From Nemertoderma westbladi (lineage: Eukaryota; Xenacoelomorpha; Nemertodermatida; Nemertodermatidae), in NCBI GenBank assembly GCA_032718475.1, contig JAUCBJ010000876.1:1-48983 (forward strand): a DNA stretch of 48,983 nucleotides, written 5' to 3'. Positions 11,253 through 22,543 of the stretch are shown piece by piece. The notes under the pieces were generated by a model that ran no database searches, was not told the origin of the DNA, and was given only the letters and a program-made list of their open reading frames with translations. A program made the position numbers and the translations under genes. Numbering within the stretch: position 1 is the first letter of the stretch; every line of letters starts with the position of its first letter.

Positions 11253-11750
11253 GCAAGCGCTGATATATGCGCATGTTATACCTATTATGGATCTTCATAA
11301 TTAAACCGCCGGTGGAATCCGGATATGAAATGAAAATTAGCATAATTAAAGAGGTATTGCATCGTTGTCCATAGCTACGTAATGGAATAAACAAGATGTT
11401 CCAGAATATGTTGTATTTATTAAATATAATAAAACCGCCTCACGCAGTTGCAAAACCATGCAAATTTTAAACGCTCATATCTCATCTATTATTCAACGAG
11501 ATTCAGTGTGTTCATATTTGGAATCCTTGTATGGCCAGCTTTCTAACAGTGCAAACAAATAACTATAAGGTTGAAGAATAACTTCTGTGTAACTGGTGCA
11601 ATTTCATCGGAGACACCTTTTTCAACACTTGTAGCTAAAGATTGAAAGCAAAAATAAAAATTCGGACTCACCGACAGGTTGAAGGGAGTTGAGTGAAACT
11701 ATATCCATGTTAAAGTTCATTTGTATATTTTTTTTCTCTGGGGGGTACCA

Positions 11751-12874
11751 GCAGATACCAGAAATACGATACTATATTCCAAGACCTGGTGTAATTATAA
11801 GTGTATGATGTATGTATGTATGGTATGACATGTAAGAAGTGATCCATCTGATTGCTGCAGTAATTTCCTCAGGAATCCCATATAACACTATATACATCCT
11901 GTTCTAGATTTATTAAATAATATTTCCATTTTCTAATAAAATTATTATTTTGTCTGTAAATACGTTGATGTAAGCAGCCGGTAGCAGTAGTACAATATTT
12001 GCTATTTTGCAATGATTAGTCACGGACTTCGTAATGTCTTAGTGTATCCCAGCTTTGATATCCGTGAGTCAGAATATCAACTCATTCCGAGAACAAACTA
12101 TGCCCTTGAGGGAAGGCAACTTCAGACGGCGTCTGCTTGCACTATAAAGCATGGCGGTTTGTTCCTTTGATGTTGGAGACACTTTGTTACTTTGTACATT
12201 ATACTGGCACTAATTCTGGCACTACTAGTAAGGGTAATAACAGGTAACAGGGCAGTACCTAATGTCCTAATCAATGTTTCTATTATAATAATAATTAATT
12301 GTATACAATGCCTGCCTGTCTGTACTCTATCGCAGCCAATAAGATAGGCTTATACGCTTTATTCACCTGCGGGCTTAAAATAAGCAAAGAATATATTTAA
12401 TCCAATGTAAATTTTGGAACATAATAAATTGTTGTTTTACTACGAAACAGGAAAATTGTGAAACCAATATTAACATAATGTGTTCCAGGATTTATATTAC
12501 GTATTATGGGGTGTGTTTTGTTTACTAAAACTGAGTGGCACAGAAATGCTAGCAATTATACCTTTGAATCGATAACTGCTAATAAAGGCTAGACATACAC
12601 TATTGAGGATTAATAATTATATGTATAGGCCTGAGTAGTCAAACTTAAGATTATTACCCCTCCTAAAGCTTTGCAGCTTATTTCCAAGCCAACCTGAAAC
12701 AAATATAAAACATAATTACACTATGTACAACTTTACCAAGAGCGAGACAATACTTCGTTCGACTCCACGATAAAGATCTAAATATGCACAGTATAATTTA
12801 TAACCCGTAATTACAGTATAAATAGTAAATAATTAATAAACTAATAACGTACTGTAGGACTACTGTACCTATTT
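11751..12874. other. Intergenic, nothing recognised
   Basis: AT-rich single-copy-looking sequence. 12040-12210 is less AT-rich with ctataaagc, which might be a promoter-like patch, but no reading frame follows it. Confidence 0.5.
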
Positions 12875-13260
12875 TTACATTGCACACGGAGGTGAGATTT
12901 AACTGCAGATTTAAAAGAATGTTGATTATTTAGGTTATTAATTTCATTAGGCAGAGCGTTCCAATTTTTAATACCGTTAAAAAAGAAAGTATCGGTTTAG
13001 AAGAAGTTACAATTCGGGAGGTAAAAGTTTGAAGCACTTGCTCTGGCACTGTAAGAGTGTGTATCGCGTACTCTGTTGAATTTTTGTTTTAGGTAATTGG
13101 GACACTTACCATTAAACACTTTATGCACATGGTTAAGGCAGCTGCTTAACTCTACTATCTAAATTAAGTAGTCCAGATTCAGAGAAGTCATCTGGAGTCA
13201 GGTAGTCTAACACCATTTCATTATTTTGTTGTTCCTTCTATACGTTTCTGTAACCTGATC
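12875..13260 (-). mobile_element. LINE relic, CR1/L2-like C-terminal tail (family B)
   Basis: Minus-strand translation gives HVHKVFNGKCPNYL.., then RDTHSYSARAS, one in-frame TAA, then FNGIKNWNALPNEI and HSFKSAVKSHL. The order 'N/K-L-N-G..P.YL', 'R.S.R', 'WN.LP..I', 'SFK..L..HL' is the usual end of CR1/L2-type ORF2. It has a stop and lacks the RT core, so it is dead. Confidence 0.75.
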
Positions 13261-13639
13261 CTTTTAAACAACATTTAAATTCCCTCATGTATACTATTTT
13301 TAATCTCTTTCATCTGGCGGTCAAGTTGTTCCATGAAAATCATTATTTTTGGCAAACCCAATTGGATGCTTATAAATAATTATAATGATAACAAAACAAA
13401 GCATGCACTTAGCGCGCCCTTCCAAGTATTGGTTATAAAGCGCTGTTAATTCTCAAACAATTATAGCTTAATTTCTTGGTGTTGTATAATAATATATTTC
13501 TATCTGTGTGTGTGTAATAGTTACAATTCCGACACCATCTTGTTGTACTTCTTGTTTATTGTGCTATATCTATGTTTTGTTCCCACCTCGGTGGGTGTTT
13601 AAATTAAATTAAATTAAAGAGTTCAGTTTTAGTAGGCTG

Positions 13640-13985
13640 AGAAAAGTCGTCACAACTGTGGCGGTTCGAGTTTGAAAATGAAGACAATTAATAACCGTTT
13701 GTAGCTGCATGAGAGAACGATTGGGCGTCAAATGTTCCCCGTTTGAAATCTGGGACTTTAGAGTCCAAAGGTCAAAAGGCATTCCGTCGTGGTTGGGTTG
13801 TAGTTGGATTTAAGTAGATCTGCGATGTATTTTAGGACTAGACCATTTACCGATTTCCATGTCCGACATGTGAGTAATTAATTCGGTAGCGAATTCTGTC
13901 GCCTATGTAGGTTGCGGAGCGTTAGCATACGTGCGCAAGCATTTGTGATAAATGGGTCAAACTGAGTCACCTTTGCACTAATAAT
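13640..13985 (-). mobile_element. Probable LINE relic of the CR1/L2 type
   Basis: Minus-strand reading shows ARMLTLRNLHRRQNSLP and, after a stop, KSVNGLVLKYIADLL, which resemble the thumb and 'KALNGLAP.YLA.LL' stretch of CR1/L2 ORF2. The intervening residues are missing and several stops occur. It is in the same strand as the 12875 relic but the parts overlap in order, so it is likely a second copy. Confidence 0.45.
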
Positions 13986-14833
13986 TAAACATTCTAACTT
14001 TACTTACCAGAAACCATGGTTTCAGTAAGTTGTTGTAGTGTCACATAGTCGAGTGATTGTTCAGTAATCCCCACTTTTGGCTGTAATAGCAAAAAGATCA
14101 GCCGCCTTCCCGACTTTAGTTAAAGTAATAATGCCAATGGGGAGTTTTCCAAATGATGGGATAATGCAGCTCTAAGGTTTGGTGTGTGGCGTGGGTGGGT
14201 TGACGGAAACTAGAGTTCCCTACAGAGGGGCCCTGAAGATTTTACGAGCAGTACACCGCTTTATACCTAGAGCAGGCGCGGCCACAACAAAGGCCCTGGC
14301 CTAATGAAGTAATACAGAGAGCAGCCATCCCTCCTCCCTCACCTGTCCCCTTGTCGGTTGGATCTTAGCGGGAGGTTTACAAAGTGTTCCAACGCGTGCG
14401 TTTTATATATGACTGAGTAATTTGGCAACTCGGCCAATTATATGATTACTGTACATTGACAGATATGAAGCTTCGCAATAACTTCGATTAAAGCGATTTC
14501 TAACAAAATTGAAAGTAACTGACGGAGAGTGAGGTGGGGTGTGAGGGGGTAGGGGTGAGATGCGTTTTGGCGAGATGGGATGGGTTGTGGTAGCAGTGCG
14601 CTTTATGGAGTGGTGTGGGGGGGGGGGGGGGGGTTTGGTTTAATTAATATTAAATATCTATTACTTAACATTAAAGAAAGGATAATTGAAATGTAGCCTA
14701 ATTCCAAATCCATCTGCAGTTTGCAGTTTTATTGAGATAATAGGAGAGATTTTCTTTCAACCGCACGGCGCTACTTATTTCCAATCATTCTAAGGACACT
14801 ACTAATGGTCGCGCAGATATTGGCTATGATGGA
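13986..14833. other. Intergenic with a G-rich strand
   Basis: No gene seen. 14521-14633 is strongly G-rich on the plus strand and ends in a run of 17 G (14617-14633), with possible G-quadruplex potential. Confidence 0.6.
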
Positions 14834-14958
14834 CAGCCCATGACTTTCGTGAGACGCCTCCTAAAGGACACTGGCCTTGAAAATGCGGGAAATCTCGCGA
14901 AAGTCATGGGGGTTAGGGAGTTGTGGCGGTGCAACTTTGTTGATAAGCCGGCTTAATG
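14834..14958 (+). mobile_element. LINE family A, last part of ORF2
   Basis: Plus-strand translation GQPMTFVRRLLKDTGLE.. VRELWRCNFVDKPA then a stop, matching the C-terminus of the fragment at 10180. The LINE tail resumes at 15804 after an inserted element. Confidence 0.85.
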
Positions 14959-15803
14959 GCTACCAATTAAAGTCATACCAAAATCGGTGCCAAAATTTCA
15001 CCAAAAAAATTATATCACACCAATTGACCCCAAAAAAATTATTCAACGTCAAATAAAATACAATCACCCCCAAATAAAATTATTCCAACACCAAATTAAG
15101 TTTTTCAACACCAAAAACAATTATTCAACACCAAAATAACTGAAAATGTATGAATAAGTAAATACATACATTTTTCCCCAAAATAAATACATATTTTCCC
15201 CAAAATAAATACATTAGCCCAAAATATACTACTACCAAAATACTATACCAAAATAAACAGACTCTCAGTTACAGACTCTCAGTTGTAGACTATTTGTACG
15301 AGGATCGTCGGGTGAGTTGGCCTACAATACAATGACCCAAAACTTTACTGCCTGTTTTGTACAAAATACAGAGGTAAAGTCGCATTAGGACCCAAAGAGC
15401 GTTAGGTCCGAAATCGAACGCCATTTAAAGGAGCAGGATACAGAGGCGTGTTTTGTTGGGGGAACCAAAACAATAAACGAAAGTTAACATGTTACATGAT
15501 TATGCAAGTCTTTGTTTTGTACTCACCCGATGATCGTCGGTATAATATGTTTAATAATTTTGTTTGATTTATGGAAAAAATAAATAATGAATTAATTAAA
15601 TTGTTTTTGATGGAATGAATAATTGTTTTTGTGGGATGGATAATTGTTTTTGGGGGATGAATAATTAATATTTTTTTTTGGTGAGAGAGATATTGAAAAT
15701 TGGGGAATGTAAATTGGTGCTACAAAAAAATATATTTGGTGCTAAATAATATTTTTTGGTGTGAAATCAGCTAATTTGGGGTGGCATTCAATTAGTGGCG
15801 TTT
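14959..15803. mobile_element. DNA element inserted in the LINE tail, 7-bp target repeats
   Basis: Flanked by cttaatg at 14952-14958 and 15804-15810. The arms are inverted and imperfect: the left is full of caccaaaaa/attattcaa words and the right holds their reverse complements (tttttggtg, gaataatt). It carries a second inverted pair inside (15298-15540). No transposase. Confidence 0.7.
15298..15540. mobile_element. Nested short inverted-repeat element
   Basis: gatcgtcgggtgagt near the left and actcacccgatgatc near the right are inverse with one mismatch. Internal words (ttttgtacaaaatacag, caaagagcg) recur at 26200-27262 with both ends again present, so this is a family. Confidence 0.6.
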
Positions 15804-15905
15804 CTTAATGCACGCTGCATTGGGCTTGCTAATTGTGGATTGAGTGACAAAATATTTTTGTTAAGCTGGCATAGTAGCATCTCAATGTGCAGTTTCAATG
15901 CAGCA
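15804..15905 (+). mobile_element. LINE family A, 3' UTR remnant
   Basis: Contains atatttttgttaag and tcaatgtgcagtttcaat, shared with 33672-33725 after another family A copy. No poly-A follows. Confidence 0.65.
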
Positions 15906-16365
15906 GGCCGATTATAGAAGTAGTAGCATGCATATATATCAATTACGAACAACACGGTAACACCATAAAGGGTCTGATAATAGTCTGATTAAGTGATTAG
16001 TGCAATATTGGTATTTCAAACAAAGTGGCGATTCCTTTAAACCGAATGTTATGCAGACAGGACCTTAGACAAACAGCTTTGAATTTGGCGTATTATCATG
16101 TCTGCTTAATGTCTCACTTACCCGCAAACCTCGGCGCCTAACAGTCTATCATATTATCTTTTAACTAAAACTTACATATTCGCAGACAATAAATTGTATC
16201 ATACAGTATAGTATATAACTGTGCAATAGCAATATATATAATATTCCTTCAATAAGACAAACTTGTCGTTAAAGTCGAAATGACTATATGAGTTTGCGTA
16301 ACGTCAGCTCGCCAAAATTTATCATGGGGAATATTCTTACTTTTGCATCTTTCGAGTTGGTACAG
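15906..16365. other. Intergenic, nothing recognised
   Basis: AT-rich. No coding, RNA or repeat signal noticed. Confidence 0.5.
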
Positions 16366-16369
16366 GTTC

Positions 16370-16691
16370 GTGGGGCCTTCGCGCAGCACGAAGTGAGCAA
16401 AGCCTTTAGCATATGGGCACCATTAACGAGTTGTCTGCCGTTAGTCAGAAGTCTTCAACACAATACTTGTCCTCCTCTTGTGCCTCGTTGCGTTCGTTCG
16501 TTTTTGACCAAACTTCAGATTCTTTCTAAACTTTTGACGGACTACATACATACCAAGTTTCGTTTAAGTGGAATAACCGAGTTATTAGCGATCAAAAATT
16601 TACGACGACGATGACGACAGACAACGACGACAGACAACTCGCTAATGGCACCCATATGCTAAGGCTTCGCTCAGTTCGTGGCTCGCCCCAC
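16370..16691. mobile_element. MITE with ~65-bp inverted ends
   Basis: Left arm 16370-16436 (gtggggccttcgcgcagcac .. agcatatgggcaccattaac) and right arm 16616-16691 are inverse with scattered mismatches. The open frame inside (16288-16614) is not gene-like. The left tip recurs at 47735-47757. Confidence 0.75.
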
Positions 16692-18889
16692 AATTAATGA
16701 TATCATAGCAGGAAGGGGCGATTCCTATGCGAAGTAGGTTGATCGGTCTGGAACGTACTACTACACAGATGTTTCGAACAACCAATGTGTAGCTGAAATT
16801 TTGGTTAACTGTTGTACGCGTAATTGGCCAGTTGTGCCTTATAAAGGTGCCACATTCCCATCCTGCAGGATCGAGTGTGGGTGATGTACTTTGTGTTCTT
16901 TAACCCTTTGCGTACCAAAGATTGAAAGATAAATAATGTGTGTTCTCCCTAGTAACAAGAAAAAATATATTTGATCTTACAAGGATTATTGACTTATCGT
17001 ACCAGATATTTTTATATCATTATATCGACGGCATAAATGTAAGTGTGACAAGATGACTTGAACTTGTTATTAAAAAATGTAACCCCCCCGATATGAATTG
17101 AATACGTGAGATATTAATTGGAAACTGAAATTTTATTTCCCTTCTTTGCGTTTTATATCGCTTCTGTTTACGGACGGACGTAAATACAGTGTAAGTTAAG
17201 ACAAATTAAAATATAGGGAATGGTATAGGGAATATAGCCGGGTGGTTGCGTGCTTTTGGCGCAATCTAAATTCTTCCCTCTCTATAGGAGGAAATAGACG
17301 AAAATAGCAGCTGACTATGAGAAAAAAATTAACTTAAACTTGAGTTTCATTTTTTGATTTGCTTCGGGCAACACGCCACTGTAACCTGCTCTTTTCCCTT
17401 AATAACTGACACTGTTGATGCGTTGAGGTGAGATATTAACTGGTCGCCGACATGGAATTTCCATTCATTTATACACAACTCTGTTTCCATAAAATTTATT
17501 TGCAGAATATAATTGATTTTCTATAATCATTGAATTATTCGACATGTTACTTATTGGGCAAGTGGTAATTTTTAGTTATAGATAAATTTCTTAAGGTCAA
17601 GATTTTTGTCTGATTTTTATTGGGCAAGTGACAAAAAGTGTTTTATAGCAGAGTACATTATCCCGACATGAGACATACAATATATATTTTGCAACATCAA
17701 ATTAACACGGCTGGATCCAATCAGACAGCAATTATTTCGATTTACAGCTAAAAAAACAACACAATAAAAGTGTACTGAGCCGAATGTCTAGTCGAAAGAG
17801 GCCACTGGGCCAACCCAAACAGTCCTTGAGAAGATATGTAAAGTCTGCTAAGCCCAGTGGGGAGTTCTATTAGTACACAGTGGAACTACACTCGAGGGTC
17901 AGTGGACAGTGTATCTGTGTAGTAGGCAATAAGTGAGATAGCTGAGAATGGGAACCAACAGTTATGGCCACAATATGGAGTTATCTTAATTGGGCATGTT
18001 GGAAGCGATGGGCATGAAACGCAGCCAATATTAGTTTGGAGGCCCGTGAGCCGGCATTAGTAATGCTGGGCTGCCTACGTGACGGGCTGTGTGCCAAAGT
18101 GAGGCCCGTGTCTCCATGCAACTAACTGGCCTGACCAATATTTCGAAGGCCCGAGTCCATTCATTACGAAGCCTTAAAGCTTCCATGATTACAATCCCAC
18201 TGAAATTGCAATGCCTCCTTTCAAAGGGATATAAATAATAGAGCCTAGTTCGTAACTAACTAAGGAGCGTGAAGTGTGTAAGTATGAAAAATAAGGCCCA
18301 TATATTCGTTTTAGGAATACGTAATGATTTATAATTTGAACAAATAACCCAGTTAAGGTCACTTATGTAAATTAAAGTCACATCTAACTAATAATATAAA
18401 TAATACATATATAAATTAATTTATATTAACTAAATACATGATAAATGAAAGAAAAAAAATTATAACAAAGGAATTCCATATACTAAATGCATTGTCCTTT
18501 CCAAATATTTAACAATAAGTTAAAAAGTTAATTATTGCTTACTAAGTAATTTTAATGTAATATTAATAAATATTACAGAATCAAAAATTCCTTACAAAAG
18601 TCGACACAATATTTTAAATGAGTACATACTATCAGATATAACTGACACAGAAAACAATGTGTCTTGACTAGCAGCACACACTAGGTTTGGGCCTTCGAGC
18701 AGCAAAACTACAAGCTTCGCAGCGAACTGTTGCTATTGCTAGTTATATTTTGGCTTCCGATACACCAACATCACACTATTGGAAAACAGGCATAGTATAA
18801 TTATAAACGTTCGCTGATGGCTAGCAGTTTTAACTCGCCCCACAGGCAAAAAATCTAATAAAAGCAAATAAAGTATTCACATTCCTTAG
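16692..18889. other. Intergenic, possible promoter patch only
   Basis: Mostly AT-rich. 18040-18170 is GC-richer with repeated ggcccgtg words, and a TATAAATA box sits at 18230-18237, but no supported reading frame starts downstream. A ccttcgagcagc word occurs at about 18691. Confidence 0.45.
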
Positions 18890-19137
18890 TTGCTAAGTAA
18901 CATACAAAAAGAAAAGCTACGTTCATGCATAAACTGCAGCACATTATTATTGTTAAAAAAAGACCCGTTTTGCGGTTTGGGAGGCACTATACACGTCGAT
19001 TGTGGTTGTAGGGGAATTGTGTTTGCTTGTAGTTTCCTATCCGTATCCGATGAAACTAATAACTATTTTATTTCGAATGAAAAAAAGGCTACAGTAGTTA
19101 TAAAGTAGAATATAGTCAATAAAAATCAATACCGGTA
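18890..19137. other. Short region before the minisatellite, no supported gene
   Basis: A 72-codon plus frame (18890-19108) has no recognisable motif and no flanking splice logic; probably chance. Confidence 0.4.
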
Positions 19138-19167
19138 GTGGAAGATTCAAAATATTATATCGTCGTA

Positions 19168-20455
19168 CTGGGTGCCCCCGCTAGGGTGTACTGTGTGCCC
19201 CCTGTTAGGGTGTACTGTGTGCCCCCTGCTAGGGTGTACTGTGTGCTCCCTGCTAGGGTGTACTGTGTGCCCCCTGTTAGGGTGTACTGTGTGCCCCCTG
19301 CTAGGGTGTACTGTGTGCCCCCTGCTAGGGTGTACTGTGTGCCCCCTGCTAGGGTGTACTGTGTGCCCCCTGTTAGGGTGTACTGTGTGCCCCCTGCTAG
19401 GGTGTACTGTGTGCCCCCTGTTAGGGTGTACTGTGTGCCCCCTGCTAGGGTGTACTGTGTGCTCCCGTCTAGGGTGTACTGTGTGCCCCCTGCTAGGGTG
19501 TACTGTGTGCTCCCTGCTAGGGTGTACTGTGTGCTCCCTGCTAGGGTGTACTGTGTGCCCCCTGCTAGGGTGTACTGTGTGCCCCCTGCTAGGGTGTACT
19601 GTGTGCCCCCTGTTAGGGTGTACTGTGTGCCCCCTGCTAGGGTGTACTGTGTGCCCCCTGTTAGGGTGTACTGTGTGCTCCCGTCTAGGGTGTACTGTGT
19701 GCCCCCTGCTAGGGTGTACTGTGTGCTCCCTGCTAGGGTGTACTGTGTGCTCCCTGTTAGGGTGTACTGTGTGCTCCCGTCTAGGGTGTACTGTGCTGTG
19801 TGCCCCCTGCTAGGGTGTACTGTGTGCTCCCTGCTAGGGTGTACTGTATGCCCCCTGCTAGGGTGTACTGTGCTGTGTGCCCCCCTGCTAGGGTGTACTG
19901 TGTGCCCCCTGCTAGGGTGTACTGTGTGCCCCCTGCTAGGGTGTACTGTGTGCCCTCTGCTAGGGTGTACTGTGTGCCCCTGCGAGGGTGTACTGTGTGC
20001 TATGCTAGGGTGTAATGTGTGCTCTGCTAGGGTGTACTGTGCTGTGTGCCCCCTGCTAGGGTCTACTGTGTGCCCCCTGCTAGGGTGTACTGTGTGCTCT
20101 GCTAGGGTGTACTGTGCTGTGTGTTTTCTGCTAGGGTGTACTGTGCTGTGTGTTTTCTGCTAGGGTATACTGTGCTGTGTGCCCCCTGCTAGGGTGTACT
20201 GTGTGCTCTGCTAGGGTGTACTGTGCTGTGTGTTCCCTGCTAGGGTGTACTGTGTGCTCCGTGCTAGGGTGTACTGTACTGTGTGGCCCTGCTAGGGTGT
20301 ACTGTGTGCTCCCTGCTAGGGTGTACTGTGTGCTCCCTGCTAGGGTGTACTGTGCTGTGTGCCCCCTGCTAGGGTGTACTGTACTGTGTGCCCCCTGCTA
20401 GGGTGTACTGTGTGCTCCGTGCTAGGGTGTAACGCTTGCTTCCTGTTAGGGTGTG
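19168..20455. repeat. 24-bp minisatellite, about 50 copies
   Basis: Unit gggtgtactgtgtgcccc plus ctgcta. 24 bases equals eight codons, so one frame reads RVYCVPPA over and over for 341 codons. From about 19795 on, many units gain a 5-bp ctgtg insertion and the register drifts. No start context, signal or flanking exon supports translation. Confidence 0.95.
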
Positions 20456-20471
20456 ATGTGCTCTCTGCTGC

Positions 20472-20553
20472 ATTAAATATACAATGCAAATAAGACAATA
20501 TGATAATGCTCTCCATAGCGAAAAATATTACTTATTTGCATTGTATATTTAAT
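20472..20553. repeat. Foldback with perfect 23-bp arms
   Basis: Arms 20472-20494 and 20531-20553 (attaaatatacaatgcaaat..) are exact inverses around a 36-base loop. The sequence tctctgctgcatt flanks it at 20462-20474 and 20581-20593. Confidence 0.93.
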
Positions 20554-20593
20554 ACACCGCGTCACTCACCCCACAACAATTCTCTGCTGCATT

Positions 20594-21253
20594 GGTAATA
20601 AATTTTCTCAAAATAAACTGAACTCTCAAAACGGGGCTTAGAGGACTGTGTTAATTATAATAGCACAACTAGAATCGGCGACACTAACTTATAATACGGG
20701 GGTTCTAACTAAGTAATTAATAGTTTAAGATGAAAACTAAAAGGATAATAACAGTAATAATAACTTGTATAGAAAATAGCATTTTACGATGTTATGTAGA
20801 CCAGATTGTATTTCTAGTCGAACGAGCTATATTAATGTTAACCTTTACATAAATAAAAGAGTGTCTTAGAAGCTGAAACATGTGTGCTAACCATAAGTTA
20901 ATGGATATTGGTAAAACATATCGAAATGTAATACAACTTCCGTCAACCTACCGCAAATACATGGTGGAATTACCTATGGAAGTATTATTGTTACTCTGCA
21001 CGAATTAATTGTTTCTACTCGCAGTGGATATTTCCTCATAAGAGAAAAACTTCCTAATATTCAATAATCACTCGGCTCCTATAATCATACACATTGTAAG
21101 TTCGATAATCACAGCCAATCTTAATAAAAACTAAAAAAATAAATAAAAACTGTGAATTAATTTGGAAAAATTACAAATGAACCCACGGTATACTGAATGC
21201 ACTAATAATAACTACGTTTGAGCAAAGGAAACATATTTTATTTAATACGATAT
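20594..21253. other. Intergenic, nothing recognised
   Basis: AT-rich; no coding or repeat structure noticed. Confidence 0.5.
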
Positions 21254-21576
21254 AAATTAGTGTTTAAACGGGATTTGCGAGATTTCCGGGATGGAGACCG
21301 GGATTATCGCTCTCGGGATCCCGTTTTCCGGGATCGGGATTGCAAATTTGAATAAAATTCCTTAAAATTATTAGTATAATATGTGGCGGGTTTTGAGTAA
21401 CACTCACTTTATCTTACATTTCTGAAATATTAGTAAGATAAAGTTATATTACAATTATTTTACAATTTATTACTGGATGGTTAAATGAGGGGTCCAAAAA
21501 AGTTGGGATCGGGAAAATTGTATTTTTCGCCGGGATTCCGGTTTTTCGGGATCGGGATCCGATTAAACACTAATTT
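21254..21576. mobile_element. hAT-like MITE (gtgtttaa..cgggat ends)
   Basis: Ends aaattagtgtttaa (21254-21267) and ttaaacactaattt (21563-21576) are exact inverses. Next to each lie cgggat/atcccg-rich subterminal words, a style known from non-autonomous hAT elements. Inside, actttatcttac and gtaagataaagt form a second small inverted pair. Confidence 0.7.
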
Positions 21577-21706
21577 AAATCAAGGCTGACATTTCTTACC
21601 AATATTTCAATAGTATTAATATTTGGAAATAATGGGACTGAATGGACCTCAATTTATTACGTAATTGTTGTGTAACCAAACTATAAGAGTGAACATCCCT
21701 GTGAGT

Positions 21707-22068
21707 CAGTGGCGCAGCCACACAGGGGGCGACGGGGGGGGGGGGGGGGGTGGCACGTCCCTCCCACTTTTCAGGTAGGGGGGGGGGGGGGGGGGGCACC
21801 ATGTCATATGTCCCCGGCACTTTTTACAAATTTTATATTAAATATTTATTTTATTATATTATATTTTATTTTATTATTATATTATATTAGATATTTTGAC
21901 TAACCCAGTGAGGAGGAGGGAGGTGAAACCATCTCAGTTTCAAATTTCATGAAAATATCATTAAGATTTATAAAACTTTTTTTTGTGGGGAGGGGGGGGG
22001 GGGTTATTCACTTAAAATTATTTTACCCCCCCCCCCACCTCCACTTCGGGAAAGTGGCTGCGCCCCTG
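21707..22068. mobile_element. hAT-like MITE with 8-bp target duplication
   Basis: Starts cagtggcgcagccac and ends gtggctgcgcccctg, inverse ends of hAT style. Flanks ctgtgagt (21699-21706) and ctgtaagt (22069-22076) agree at 7 of 8 bases, the hAT target-site length. Poly-G/C runs sit just inside both ends (21734-21750, 21778-21796, 21992-22003, 22026-22036). Confidence 0.85.
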
Positions 22069-22076
22069 CTGTAAGT

Positions 22077-22543
22077 AGATTATCAATCATTACCGATATA
22101 TTTATTCCCTATTGTTAGTAAACTTAATTAAATTACGTAAAATATAAATAATAAGTTCACGATTTATAAATTTGATCCTCTGTACCACTCAGCTATCCCT
22201 GATAAATCGACAAGCCAATAAATCTAATATAGTCTAGCTACATAAGCCTCGACACATTAACAAAAACATTTTAATAAATAAACAAAAAAGTATTAGTAAC
22301 TTTCAGCTGTGTTCCATATATCTACAGTGCGTAACGGTGTGTACCCATACACTCTACTTAGCAATCAGCGTCCATTCATAAGCAAGAACAAAAACAACAC
22401 ACTAAACTACACAAAATAATGAAAAATAAATATATTTAAAAATAAAAGATTAAAAATACCTAATCTGTATAAACAAAAACACGAAATAAGAACTTTAAAA
22501 AAAATCGTATTGTAGTTGACGTATAAAATTAGTTTGCGTGACA
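22077..22543. other. 3' flank of the PTK7-like gene
   Basis: AT-rich. Minus-strand poly(A) signal candidates are ATTAAA at 22269-22274 and AATAAA at 22101-22106, so the 3' UTR could end here. No other feature seen. Confidence 0.4.

Larger units (their letters stand above)
9802..11595. mobile_element. Foldback DNA element, left end lost, split by a LINE fragment
   Basis: Left arm 9802-10012 is the inverse of right arm 11389-11595 (shared words aaagctggccatacaagg, ggttgaagaataact, gaacattttgttt). The same arm sequence occurs in the element at 37034-37724, which places this in the same family. The Helitron array abuts the left arm, so the outer left end is missing. The right outer part probably runs to about 11750 by comparison with 37545-37640. 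Confidence 0.6.

Noticed and set aside
16288-16614. 108-codon plus frame
   Set aside because: It spans the inverted arm and core of a MITE and has no motif.
18230-18237. TATAAATA as a promoter
   Set aside because: No reading frame or exon downstream supports it; noted only in the region entry.
19138-20163. 341-codon frame of RVYCVPPA repeats
   Set aside because: It is the 24-bp minisatellite read in frame, with a non-ATG start and no exon or signal context.
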